A stretch of DNA of 29,616 bases from an uncultured Christensenella sp. (GTDB lineage: Bacteria; Bacillota; Clostridia; Christensenellales; Borkfalkiaceae). The notes beneath the pieces were generated by a model. The model saw nothing but the letters and a program-made list of their open reading frames with translations. It did not search any database and was not told the DNA's origin. The stretch covers positions 3,853 to 33,468 of the forward strand of contig CAJTRW010000021.1 in the NCBI GenBank assembly GCA_910578765.1. The letters are read 5' to 3'. Positions 1 to 7,860 of the stretch are shown one piece after another; the stretch's first letter is position 1, and every line of letters begins with the position of its first letter. The position numbers and the translations under genes are program-made.

Positions 1-146
1 CACGCAAACGTGTTGCTATACGTTTGCTTATCTCGGACGGCAAAACAACGGGTATCCGTTGTTTTGAGAAATCCGTCCTCGTCCGCCAAGGAGAAGCCTA
101 TCATGTAAAGCGCAGGCCGCACAGCTTGAAGAAGTACGGAATTTAA
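1..146 (+). CDS. C-terminal fragment of an unidentified protein (5' end outside window)
   Basis: Reading from base 3, one frame stays open for 47 codons and ends at TAA 144-146. The encoded tail is basic and reads plausibly as protein, with the segments RLLISDGKTTGIRCFEK and YHVKRRPHSLKKYGI. Codons resemble those of the neighbouring genes. Frame 1 is also open for about 38 codons, so the coding call is not secure. I do not recognise the family. A perfect 10-bp inverted repeat (42-51 with 56-65, loop GTAT) lies inside it, so this stretch could instead be structured RNA. In B. subtilis the genes upstream of yloC are unrelated to it as far as I can tell. Confidence 0.4.
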   Translation, partial: RKRVAIRLLISDGKTTGIRCFEKSVLVRQGEAYHVKRRPHSLKKYGI

Positions 147-257
147 ATAATGCTGAGTACCGGAAGCTGACAGATAAGTAGCATGCACAGAGTTTCCGTC
201 ACGACCGGAACGCAGCCAAGTAATTTAACAAAACCGCCGCCGACAATATTATACACC

Positions 258-293
258 GTACGCAGACATAATGCAATGAAGCGTACTTTTTTT
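258..293 (+). terminator. Possible intrinsic terminator upstream of the yicC promoter
   Basis: GTACGC (258-263) can pair with GCGTAC (281-286), and the second arm is followed directly by seven T (287-293). The stem is only 6 bp with a 17-nt loop, so it is a moderate candidate. It would separate the upstream gene from the yicC operon. The stretch 147-257 holds nothing else I can support. Confidence 0.4.
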
Positions 294-312
294 CTTTTTA
301 ACGCCGTTCTGC

Positions 313-341
313 TTGTAATTTTTAAATAAACTTGCTATAAT
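313..341 (+). promoter_or_regulatory. Sigma-A-type promoter of the yicC-rpe operon
   Basis: TTGTAA (313-318), a 17-bp spacer and TATAAT (336-341), with TGC just before the -10 (extended -10). The predicted start site is near 348, leaving a leader of about 32 nt that ends in a good Shine-Dalgarno GGGGGAAG (367-374) in front of the yicC ATG. It is the only strong promoter seen before the long gene run, so it probably drives most of it. Confidence 0.72.
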
Positions 342-379
342 TATAGGAAGAAAAATATTTTTACCTGTGGGGGAAGATT

Positions 380-1255
380 ATGCTGAGTATGACCGGCTAC
401 GGCAGGGGAGAATACAGGCAGGGCGGCATAGAGCTTACCGTCGAGATAAAAACGGTAAACAACCGTTACCTTGACGCGGCGATAAAGGGTCCGCGCATAT
501 TCAACGCGTACGAGGACGTTATCCGCGGTATCGTCAGGGAAAAGCTGACGCGCGGACATGCCGACGTGTACGTAAGCTTTACGGACAAGCGTGAAAAAAA
601 ACGCGCGCTTTATCTTGACGAGGGCACGGCTTCCGCATACGTTGACGCCGCAAGAAAGGTCAAAAACCTTTTCCCCGACGCCGTGGACAATTTTTCCGTA
701 ACCGATATTTTGCGCTACCCCGACGTTATCAGGACAGAGGACGTTCCGTCCGCGGACGAGCAGTGTCTGGACGCTTTGAAAATCACGCTTTCCTCCGCGC
801 TTGAAAATTTGAACGGCATGCGCAGGACGGAGGGCGAGAAGCTGAAAAAAGACATGCTTTCCCGTATGGACGCCATACAAAAGCTGGTTTCGGAAATAGC
901 CAAGCGCGCGCCGCTTGTCGCAAACGGCTACAAGGCAAAGCTGGAAGCTAAGATGCAAAAAGCGCTTGAAGGCGCGGGCGTCGACGAAGGAAGGCTTCTT
1001 ACCGAGGTTGCGCTGTTTGCCGACAAAAGCAATATCGACGAGGAGCTTACCCGCTTAAATGCGCACGTTTCGGCTTTCAGAGCTATCTGTAAGGAAGAAC
1101 TTGTCGGAAGAAAGCTGGATTTCCTCATTCAGGAGTTCAACAGGGAAACTAATACGATATGCTCCAAATCCAACGATTTGGAGGTTACGCGTCTTGCGTT
1201 AGCGCTTAAAAACGAGATAGAAAAAATACGCGAGCAGGTGCAAAACGTTGAGTAA
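380..1255 (+). CDS. yicC: YicC/YloC-family endoribonuclease
   Basis: The 291-aa product starts with MLSMTGYGRGE, the diagnostic N-terminus of the YicC/YloC family (stress-induced endoribonucleases acting on RNA). The conserved C-terminal end is also visible: GRKLDFLIQEFNRETNT followed by a KNEIEKIREQVQNVE helix. Length matches the family, which is usually about 290 aa. The start is supported by GGGGGAAG 5-6 nt upstream. It is the first gene of the operon and overlaps gmk by 8 bp. In B. subtilis remA lies between yloC and gmk; here it is missing. The family identity is clear. The RNase activity is family knowledge and not visible in the sequence itself. Confidence 0.95.
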   Translation: MLSMTGYGRGEYRQGGIELTVEIKTVNNRYLDAAIKGPRIFNAYEDVIRGIVREKLTRGHADVYVSFTDKREKKRALYLDEGTASAYVDAARKVKNLFPDAVDNFSVTDILRYPDVIRTEDVPSADEQCLDALKITLSSALENLNGMRRTEGEKLKKDMLSRMDAIQKLVSEIAKRAPLVANGYKAKLEAKMQKALEGAGVDEGRLLTEVALFADKSNIDEELTRLNAHVSAFRAICKEELVGRKLDFLIQEFNRETNTICSKSNDLEVTRLALALKNEIEKIREQVQNVE

Positions 1256-1805
1256 CACGCTCATAGTGCTGTCGGGCCCTTCGGGGGTCGGTAAGGGAAC
1301 CATAGTGAAAAGGCTGCTTGAAAAGGGCGGCTTCGAGTTAAGCGTATCCTGCACGACGCGCGCCCCCCGCGCAGGCGAAAAAGACGGGGTGTCCTATTTC
1401 TTTATCCCGCGCGACAGATTTACCCAACTGATAAGGGAAGGCGGGTTTTTGGAATATTCCGAACATTTCGGAAACTATTACGGCACGCCGAAATTTTTCG
1501 TCGAAAGCAAGCTTAAAACGCGCGACGTGATTCTGGAAATAGACGTGGACGGAGCGTTGGCGGTAAAAAAAGCTTATCCCGCAGCGTTACTCATTATGAT
1601 AGCGCCGCCCGACAGGGAGGAGCTGAAAAAGCGTCTGCTTTTACGCGGCACCGAAACCGCGGAGGGCATAGAGCAGCGGCTTTCCCGCCTGGATTACGAG
1701 CTTTCCAAACAAAGCGGGTACGACTATGTGGTTATAAACGGCAATCTCGATAAAGCCGTTAAAGAAATAGAAAATATTATCGAAAACGAAAAACAAAACC
1801 GTTAA
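1248..1805 (+). CDS. gmk: Guanylate kinase
   Basis: A 185-aa protein that phosphorylates GMP to GDP with ATP in the cytoplasm. The P-loop GPSGVGKGT begins at residue 10. It is followed by the GMP-binding region with SCTTRAPRAGEKDGVSYFF and FLEYSEHFGNYYGTP, and by the LID region with RLLLRGTETAEGIEQRL. All are typical guanylate kinase signatures, although length is slightly short of the usual 200 or so residues. The start is TTG at 1248, inside the last codons of yicC, which suggests translational coupling; an AGGTG lies 7-8 nt upstream. rpoZ follows 11 bp downstream, as in B. subtilis. Confidence 0.96.
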   Translation: MSNTLIVLSGPSGVGKGTIVKRLLEKGGFELSVSCTTRAPRAGEKDGVSYFFIPRDRFTQLIREGGFLEYSEHFGNYYGTPKFFVESKLKTRDVILEIDVDGALAVKKAYPAALLIMIAPPDREELKKRLLLRGTETAEGIEQRLSRLDYELSKQSGYDYVVINGNLDKAVKEIENIIENEKQNR

Positions 1806-1816
1806 AGGAGATTAAT

Positions 1817-2035
1817 ATGATAAACCAACCTTCGGTAGACGTTCTTATCGACCGTCTCGGCTCTAACGGGGAGCCTGTTTCGCGCTACTGCCTTTGCGTG
1901 GTTGCCGCAAAACGCGCCAGACAGATACTGGAAAAGCATGCCGCAAGCGGCGCCGACCCCGACGAGTATCTCAAAGAAATTTCCGTTGCGTGTCAGGAAA
2001 TTGCGGACGGAAAAATCAAATATACAAAGGATTAA
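1817..2035 (+). CDS. rpoZ: RNA polymerase omega subunit
   Basis: A 72-aa protein, the small RNA polymerase subunit that helps beta-prime folding. The conserved omega core is seen as SRYCLCVVAAKRARQI (residues 22-37), the equivalent of the family's YxLVxxAAKRARQI, and the N-terminus has the usual INQPSVDVLIDRLGS. AAAGGAG lies 8 nt before the ATG. It sits between gmk and priA, its standard place in Bacillota. The coaBC gene that normally follows is absent; instead two overlapping hairpins fill the 69-bp gap to priA. Confidence 0.93.
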   Translation: MINQPSVDVLIDRLGSNGEPVSRYCLCVVAAKRARQILEKHAASGADPDEYLKEISVACQEIADGKIKYTKD

Positions 2036-2041
2036 AAGCTC

Positions 2042-2091
2042 GCGGGTGATTGGTTGCAATCACCCGCGGCATTGCGGTTTTTATGCCGCGG
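2042..2091 (+). promoter_or_regulatory. Two mutually exclusive hairpins between rpoZ and priA
   Basis: Arm GCGGGTGATT (2042-2051) pairs perfectly with AATCACCCGC (2058-2067). A second stem CCGCGGCAT (2064-2072) pairs perfectly with ATGCCGCGG (2083-2091). The two share bases 2064-2067 and cannot form fully together. Neither is followed by a canonical T-run, although five T are in the second loop. The second stem ends 14 nt before the priA ATG and overlaps the region where its ribosome site should be. This could tune priA expression or mark mRNA processing; function is inferred. Confidence 0.5.
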
Positions 2092-2104
2092 CGGAAAATA
2101 TTTT

Positions 2105-4276
2105 ATGTTCGCACAGGTTATAGTCGACGTAGCCCACAGCCAGGTGGATAAAATATTCGAATATTCCTGCCCCGACGACCTTAAAACCGGCAGCCGCGTA
2201 AAGGTGCCTTTCGGGAACAGAGTGATAGACGGCTTCGTCATAGGCGTAAGCCGTACTTCCGTTTTTCCGCCGGAAAAGATAAAGCCGGTTGCGGAAATTT
2301 ACGACGAGTCTCCGGCATTGGTACCGGAGTGCTTTTCGCTGATGGAGCGCATTTCGCGCCGTTACCGCGTACCGAAGGCGGCTTCGCTGAGACTGTTTAT
2401 CCCGTCGGAAATGCGCCTCGGCAGGGTGCATGAAAGCTTCCGCCGCTTCGCCGTGTACGTTACGGCAGACGTTAAAATTTCAAAAGCGGCGAAAAAGCAG
2501 ACGGAAGCGTTGGCGTATCTCAAAGAAAAGGGAGAGGAAGATTTTGCGGCGCTATGCGAAAAATTCGGACGCGGCGCAATAAATTCTCTGGCGGAAAAGG
2601 GCGCGCTGAAAATCGAAAAGCGAAAAATCGTCCGCAGTCCGTTCAAGGGGTTGCCGGAGGACTATTCGGGCAAGATTTTAACGCCAGCGCAGCAGTCCGC
2701 GCTCGAAAGCATAGAGAAAACGGATAAGCGCGTCAACCTTATCCACGGCGTGACGGGCAGCGGCAAGACGGAAATTTATCTCAGCGTTATCGCACGCGAG
2801 ATAGCGCGCGGCAGAAGCGCGATATTTTTGGTGCCGGAAATTTCCCTTACCCCGCAGATGCTGTCGCAACTGCGCGCGCGCTTCGGCGGCGCGGCGGCTA
2901 TACTTCACAGCGGACTTTCTTCGGGGGAAAGGTTCGACGAATGGTGGCGGCTCCGCTCGGGCGAGGCAAAAATCGCCATAGGCGCGAGAAGCGCGGTTTT
3001 CGCCCCTCTCGAAAACATAGGCGCTATAATTATAGACGAGGAGCACGACTCCTCTTATTTCAGCGAAACCGCTCCGAGGTATTCCACTTTCGACGTGGCG
3101 TTAATGCGCGCGGAGTACAACGGCGCAAAGCTTATACTCGGCAGTGCGACCCCGTCCGTGGAAAGCTATGCGCAGGCGGCGGACGGCAAGTTTAATTTGA
3201 TTACACTGGAGGAGCGTATCAACGGCAAGCCTCTGCCCGAAATTATAATAGCGGACATGCGCAAAGAGGTAAGGCGCGGCAACAACACCGCGTTTTCTTC
3301 CGCTTTGAGGGAGGAGCTTGACGCCGCTTTATCCGCAGGCAATCAGGCTATAATATTTTTGAACAGGCGCGGCTATTCGCGCACGGTGCTGTGCCGTGAC
3401 TGCGGCTATACGGCAAAGTGCGAAAACTGCGACGTTACGCTTACCTACCACAGCGAGGAAAACTGCCTTAAATGCCATTACTGCGGTGCGAAGTACAGGA
3501 TGCTTTCCGCTTGCCCCGACTGCGGCGGCAAGCACATTCTCTACAACGGCACGGGCACGCAAAGGGTGGTGTCCGACCTTAAAAGCATGTTCCCCGCGGC
3601 GCGTATCCTGCGCATGGACAACGACACCGTTACGGGCAAGGACGGACACTATAAAATATTAAAACAGTTTTCGGACAGGCAGGCGGATATTCTCGTCGGA
3701 ACGCAGATGATAGCCAAGGGACACGACTTCCCTTCCGTTACGCTTGTGGGTATTCTGGACGCGGACATGAGTCTGCATTTTTCCGATTACCGAAGTGGCG
3801 AGCGCACGTTTCAGCTTATAACGCAGGTCGCCGGCAGAAGCGGGCGCGCGGGGGAAGCGGGCAAGGTGGTTCTTCAAACCTGTTCCCCCGACGACTATAT
3901 TTTGCGCTACGCCGTAAATTACGATTATAAAGGCTTTTTCGGCAACGAAACGGCAATGCGCAAGGCTTCGGGATATCCCCCCTATGCGCTGATATGCAGG
4001 ATAATGGTCACGTCGGAGGATAACGCCGCCGCGCTTGAAGCGTTGAAGGGCGTGTATACCGACGTCGGCGGGCTGAGGGGGCAAAGACCCGATAAATTTA
4101 TATTCATGAACAAAATGCATTCGCCCGTAAAAAAGATACAGGGCAGGCACCGCTATCAAGTGCTTATGCGGCTGACCGACGGCGAGCTTTTGGAGAAGCT
4201 TTACGACATATCTTTAAAGTATACTTCGGGCGACACGCTTGTCTACGTGGAAGAAAACCCGGTAAATTTATCATAA
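2105..4276 (+). CDS. priA: Primosomal protein PriA (replication restart DNA helicase)
   Basis: A 723-aa superfamily 2 helicase that reloads the replisome at stalled forks. The N-terminal DNA-binding domain starts FAQVIVDVAHSQVDKIFEY. Walker A GVTGSGKT is at residues 215-222 and the DEEH box at 311-314. The zinc-binding insert starts at C430 (CRDC, CENC, CHYC, CPDC: eight cysteines). Helicase motifs GTQMIAKGHDFP and QVAGRSGRAGEAG follow. I chose ATG 2105 over the in-frame ATG at 2054 because the family begins at this point and 2054 lies inside the intergenic hairpin. Ribosome-binding sequence is weak (GGCGGAAAA). def follows 18 bp downstream. Confidence 0.96.
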   Translation: MFAQVIVDVAHSQVDKIFEYSCPDDLKTGSRVKVPFGNRVIDGFVIGVSRTSVFPPEKIKPVAEIYDESPALVPECFSLMERISRRYRVPKAASLRLFIPSEMRLGRVHESFRRFAVYVTADVKISKAAKKQTEALAYLKEKGEEDFAALCEKFGRGAINSLAEKGALKIEKRKIVRSPFKGLPEDYSGKILTPAQQSALESIEKTDKRVNLIHGVTGSGKTEIYLSVIAREIARGRSAIFLVPEISLTPQMLSQLRARFGGAAAILHSGLSSGERFDEWWRLRSGEAKIAIGARSAVFAPLENIGAIIIDEEHDSSYFSETAPRYSTFDVALMRAEYNGAKLILGSATPSVESYAQAADGKFNLITLEERINGKPLPEIIIADMRKEVRRGNNTAFSSALREELDAALSAGNQAIIFLNRRGYSRTVLCRDCGYTAKCENCDVTLTYHSEENCLKCHYCGAKYRMLSACPDCGGKHILYNGTGTQRVVSDLKSMFPAARILRMDNDTVTGKDGHYKILKQFSDRQADILVGTQMIAKGHDFPSVTLVGILDADMSLHFSDYRSGERTFQLITQVAGRSGRAGEAGKVVLQTCSPDDYILRYAVNYDYKGFFGNETAMRKASGYPPYALICRIMVTSEDNAAALEALKGVYTDVGGLRGQRPDKFIFMNKMHSPVKKIQGRHRYQVLMRLTDGELLEKLYDISLKYTSGDTLVYVEENPVNLS

Positions 4277-4294
4277 AAAACAAGGAGAGGACAA

Positions 4295-4759
4295 ATGGCA
4301 AGACGTTACGTCGTACAGACCGGCGAACCCGTTTTAAGGGAAAAGTGCGCGGAGGTAAAAAATTTCAATTATGATATTTCCGCGCTTCTCGACGATATGA
4401 AGGAGACCGTCCGTGCGGAGCACGGCGCGGGGCTTGCCGCGCCGCAGATAGGTCTTGCTATCCGTGCGGTCGTTATCGACGTGGACGAGGGGTATTACGA
4501 GATGCTTAATCCCGTAATAATTTCCGTCAAGGGAGAGCAGACCGGCGCGGAGGGCTGCCTTTCCGTAAAGGGCAAGCAAGGCACGGTTACGCGCCCCTAT
4601 AAGGTTAAGGCGGAGTACAGGGACAGATACGGTAAAAAGCACAAGCTCACGGCGGAGGGGTTTTTCGCCCGCGCCGTCTGTCACGAGCTTGACCATCTCG
4701 ACGGGATACTTTATACCGACAGGGCTTCGGAGGTCTACGACCTTCCGCCCGAGGATTGA
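4295..4759 (+). CDS. def: Peptide deformylase
   Basis: A 154-aa metalloenzyme that removes the formyl group from nascent proteins. All three family motifs are present: GAGLAAPQ (44-51), EGCLS (86-90, metal ligand C88) and HELDH (130-134, two His ligands and catalytic Glu). Length is standard for the type 1 enzymes. AAGGAGAGG lies 7 nt before ATG. It is followed after 3 bp by fmt, so the formylating and deformylating enzymes are made together. Confidence 0.97.
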   Translation: MARRYVVQTGEPVLREKCAEVKNFNYDISALLDDMKETVRAEHGAGLAAPQIGLAIRAVVIDVDEGYYEMLNPVIISVKGEQTGAEGCLSVKGKQGTVTRPYKVKAEYRDRYGKKHKLTAEGFFARAVCHELDHLDGILYTDRASEVYDLPPED

Positions 4760-4762
4760 TTT

Positions 4763-5677
4763 ATGAAAATGATTTTCGCAGGGTCTCCGCAGTTTGCCGT
4801 CCCCGTATTGCAGGCGCTTTATGACGCGGGCGCGCAAATAATTGCGGTAATAACTCAGCCCGACAAACCGACCGGCAGAAAAAAAATTCCCGCACCGACG
4901 CCCGTTAAGCTTCTTGCGGGAAGTCTGGGCATACCCGTGTACGACTTTGAAAAAATCCGCTTACATGCGGACGAGGTGCGCGCTTTGGGCGCGGATATAA
5001 TGATAACCTGCGCCTACGGTCAGCTGTTGACGCAGGAAATTTTGGACTGTTTTCCGCGCGGGGTGTGGAATACGCACGCGTCGCTTTTGCCGGAGCTTCG
5101 CGGAGCTTCGCCCATACAGTCCGCCGTGGCGGAGGGCAAGGAATATACCGGCATAACCGTAATGAAGACAGAGCTTTCGCTCGATTCGGGCGGAATACTG
5201 CTTGTAAAAAGATGTCCGGTGGGAGAAAAAACTTACGGCGAGCTGGAAAAGACTCTTTCGCTTCTTGCGGCGGAGGCGGCGACGGAGGCGGTCGCGCTTC
5301 TGGAAAAGGGCGACGCCCAGCTTCTGATTCAGGACGAGGCAAAAGCGACTTATTGCAAAAAAATAACCAAAGCCGACGGAAAAATAAATTTTGAAAATTC
5401 CGCGGAACGCATTTGCCGTCTTGTAAGGGCGATGAATCCCGAACCCGTCGCATACTGCATGCAGGGCGGCGTTGCGTTGAATATTCTCCGTGCGCAGCCT
5501 TGCGACGGCGCGGGCGCGGCGGGTGAAGTTCTTTCCGCGGACAAGCGCGGAATTACCGTTGCGTGCGGCGGCGGCGCGTTGCTTATTACCGAGCTTGTAC
5601 CCTCGGGCGGGAAAAGAATGAGGGCTTCCGACTACGTGAACGGCAGAAAGATAAAGACGGGTGATAAGCTTGACTAA
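4763..5677 (+). CDS. fmt: Methionyl-tRNA formyltransferase
   Basis: A 304-aa enzyme transferring a formyl group from 10-formyl-THF to initiator Met-tRNA. N-terminal FAGSPQFAVPVLQAL, the catalytic segment NTHASLLPELRGASPIQ (Asn-His plus SLLP) and TGITVMKTELSLDSGGIL are the formyltransferase fold signatures. The C-terminal tRNA-binding OB domain is the last 100 residues or so, ending in a basic KIKTGDKLD. It starts 3 bp after def and ends within the start of rsmB, which indicates coupled translation. ATG is preceded by the end of def rather than by an obvious strong ribosome site. Confidence 0.96.
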   Translation: MKMIFAGSPQFAVPVLQALYDAGAQIIAVITQPDKPTGRKKIPAPTPVKLLAGSLGIPVYDFEKIRLHADEVRALGADIMITCAYGQLLTQEILDCFPRGVWNTHASLLPELRGASPIQSAVAEGKEYTGITVMKTELSLDSGGILLVKRCPVGEKTYGELEKTLSLLAAEAATEAVALLEKGDAQLLIQDEAKATYCKKITKADGKINFENSAERICRLVRAMNPEPVAYCMQGGVALNILRAQPCDGAGAAGEVLSADKRGITVACGGGALLITELVPSGGKRMRASDYVNGRKIKTGDKLD

Positions 5678-6890
5678 TCCGCTTGCCGACCCCTATCTTG
5701 TACTTGAAAAGGTATATTCCGACGGGAAATATCTCAAACAGGCTATAAACGAAACGCAGATTGAATTTGCAAACAGGGCGCGTACGGTAAAAATTTGCTA
5801 CGGCGTTGTGGAAAACGATATATTTCTTTCGCGCATAATAGCCGCCAATACGCAAAAGCAACCAAAAGCCGCCGTAAAGCTTATACTTAAAATTGCGCTG
5901 TATATGCTTGAATTTATGGATAAGCACGGTTATATGGTGGTCGACCGCGCGGTGGAGCTTTGCAAAAAGCTGGGCAAGGACGGCGCGTCGGGGTTTGTGA
6001 ACGCCCTTTTACGCTCCTATAAAATTCCGCCCCTGCCCGAAAGTACTGACGAAAGAATTTCGCAAATTACGTCTTCGCCTTTATGGCTTGTAAAAAGACT
6101 GCGGCGCAGTTACAAATCGGAAGCGGAAGCAATTCTTTCCGCACCGTCGCAGGGCGTATGCGTATACTTTAAGCGAGGCGCGGAAAAATACATGTCTTTG
6201 CCGCATACGGATACTCCGTTTGAAAACACGTATATTTTCAAAAACTTTGTGCGTGACGGCGGATACGACGTCGGCGATTATACCTTCCGTTCGGTAGGCT
6301 CCGCGGCTATATGCGCGGCAGTGCCGCCGTGCGGAAAGCTTCTCGACGCGTGCGCCGCGCCCGGCGGCAAGTCGGTATTGCTGGCTGAAAAGTGCGCGTC
6401 GGTCACCTCCTGCGATATTCACGCGCACAGGGTTGCGCTTATAAATTCCTATAAACAGAGAATGGGCGCGGAAAACGTGACGGCCGTTTTGGCGGACAGC
6501 TCGGTTTTCAATGCGGAGTACGAAAACGCCTTCGATACGGTCTTATGCGACGTTCCCTGCTCAGGCACGGGCGTTATAAACGAAAATCCGGATATAAAGC
6601 TTTTCAGGAAGGAGGAAGATATCGCGTCGCTGAATAAATTGCAGCTTGCGATACTCGAAAACTGCTCGCGCTACGTCAAAAGCGGCGGAAGACTGTTTTA
6701 TTCCACCTGCTCGGTACTGCCCGAGGAGAACGACAGCACGGTCTGCAATTTTTTGCAAAAGCACAATAATTTTACGCTTGAAATTCCCGAAAGTCCGCTT
6801 GCGCACAGAAGGACGAAATTCGGCTTGCAGTATCTTCCTAATATATCGCTCGGCGCGGGGTTTTTTATAACAACTTTCATAAAGGAGTAA
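5670..6890 (+). CDS. rsmB: 16S rRNA (cytosine-967-C5)-methyltransferase RsmB
   Basis: A 406-aa protein with an N-terminal NusB-like RNA-binding domain and a C-terminal SAM-dependent methyltransferase. SAM motif I is LLDACAAPGGKS. PCSGTGVI (motif IV, catalytic-cycle Cys) and FYSTCSVLPEEND (motif VI Cys) complete the m5C RNA methylase signature. I prefer TTG 5670 because GGTGAT, complementary to the 16S 3' end, lies 4 nt upstream; GTG 5661 would add three residues. It overlaps fmt by 8 bp. The order fmt-rsmB-rlmN is conserved in Bacillota, but here an extra hydrolase gene is placed before rlmN. Confidence 0.93.
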   Translation: MTNPLADPYLVLEKVYSDGKYLKQAINETQIEFANRARTVKICYGVVENDIFLSRIIAANTQKQPKAAVKLILKIALYMLEFMDKHGYMVVDRAVELCKKLGKDGASGFVNALLRSYKIPPLPESTDERISQITSSPLWLVKRLRRSYKSEAEAILSAPSQGVCVYFKRGAEKYMSLPHTDTPFENTYIFKNFVRDGGYDVGDYTFRSVGSAAICAAVPPCGKLLDACAAPGGKSVLLAEKCASVTSCDIHAHRVALINSYKQRMGAENVTAVLADSSVFNAEYENAFDTVLCDVPCSGTGVINENPDIKLFRKEEDIASLNKLQLAILENCSRYVKSGGRLFYSTCSVLPEENDSTVCNFLQKHNNFTLEIPESPLAHRRTKFGLQYLPNISLGAGFFITTFIKE

Positions 6891-6894
6891 CACA

Positions 6895-7860
6895 TTGGAT
6901 AAAACAAGAAGCGCGTACATTTCAAGCTGCGAGGTGTCCGAAATAGCGGAGGTAACGCTCGGCGGTTACAGCCAGAAAATCGCAATCGAGGGCAAAAGCA
7001 AAAGCTTGCCCGTGGTGATTACACTGCACGGCGGACCGGGCTCGCCCGTTCCCTTTTCGGTCGGCTGCCGCGGACTTTTCCCCGAGTGGACCGACGCCGC
7101 CGTCATGGTCTACTGGGACCAGCTCGGCTGCGGAATTAACAACGCCGCAGTGGACAATTTGAACACAGAAGCTTTCGTTAATATGACGGTCGACCTCGTA
7201 GGCGAAATCAAAAAGAGATTTCCCGAAAACAAGCTGTATCTTTTCGGCATAAGCTGGGGCAGCGTGCTCGCGCTGAAAACCGCCGTCCGCGTGCCCGAAC
7301 TTTTGAACGGAGTTTTAGTCTACGGTCAGGTTTTAAAAAATCTGTTTTTCAACGACGAGGTTTTGTCTGCGTTTGAAAGTGCGCCGAAGGGCAAAAAGCT
7401 TGCCGTACATAACATAATAAAAACGAACACGGACTGCGAGTATAAGGTTTTAGACGCGAACATGAAAAAGCTTTACAAGCTGCTCAAAAAGCACACAAAC
7501 GCGTACACCAACAAAAACTCGAAGCCCTTGGCGGTGGGCAAGATAGTAAAAGGTCTTATCGCGAGCCCCGACTATACTTTCAAAGATTTCAAGGCAATCG
7601 TCAACAACGGTTACAGACAAAACGAGATACTCTGGCGCGAACTGCTCGAAGCGGATTTATCTGACGAGCTTTCGAAGGTGCGCGTTAAATACCTTCTTCT
7701 GCAAGGCGACACCGACATAATCACCTCGACGAAATTTTTGTTGTCGGAGGACTTCGGCAACGGAAACGTGACCGTGCGAGTAATAAAAAATTCGGGGCAC
7801 ATTCCCTCCGCCGCGGCGATGGAAGAGTGCATCGAAACCCTTAAACAGTTTATTCGATGA
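6895..7860 (+). CDS. Alpha/beta hydrolase, proline iminopeptidase-like
   Basis: A 321-aa serine hydrolase of the alpha/beta fold. It has the oxyanion-hole motif HGGPGSP (45-51), WDQLGCG (74-80), the nucleophile elbow GISWGS with Ser120, the acid loop LLQGDTD and the late catalytic His in NSGHIPS. HGGPG plus WDQxGxG is typical of the proline iminopeptidase/tricorn-interacting-factor group (S33). The substrate cannot be read from the sequence. Start is TTG 6895, with AAAGGAG 8 nt upstream. It ends in an ATGA overlap with rlmN. It is not part of this conserved block in B. subtilis, so it is likely an insertion into the operon. No signal peptide; cytoplasmic. Confidence 0.85.
   Translation: MDKTRSAYISSCEVSEIAEVTLGGYSQKIAIEGKSKSLPVVITLHGGPGSPVPFSVGCRGLFPEWTDAAVMVYWDQLGCGINNAAVDNLNTEAFVNMTVDLVGEIKKRFPENKLYLFGISWGSVLALKTAVRVPELLNGVLVYGQVLKNLFFNDEVLSAFESAPKGKKLAVHNIIKTNTDCEYKVLDANMKKLYKLLKKHTNAYTNKNSKPLAVGKIVKGLIASPDYTFKDFKAIVNNGYRQNEILWRELLEADLSDELSKVRVKYLLLQGDTDIITSTKFLLSEDFGNGNVTVRVIKNSGHIPSAAAMEECIETLKQFIR

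Noticed and set aside
1..110. Inverted repeats GCAAACG/CGTTTGC and AAAACAACGG/CCGTTGTTTT as a known ncRNA (RNase P, tmRNA, SRP, 6S)
   Set aside because: None of the conserved sequences of those RNAs is seen, and one frame is open to a stop at 146.
152..175. ATGCTGAGTACCGG upstream resembles the start of yicC (ATGCTGAGTATGACCGG)
   Set aside because: The match is only 14 bases with a 3-base gap and its frame stops after six codons; probably chance.
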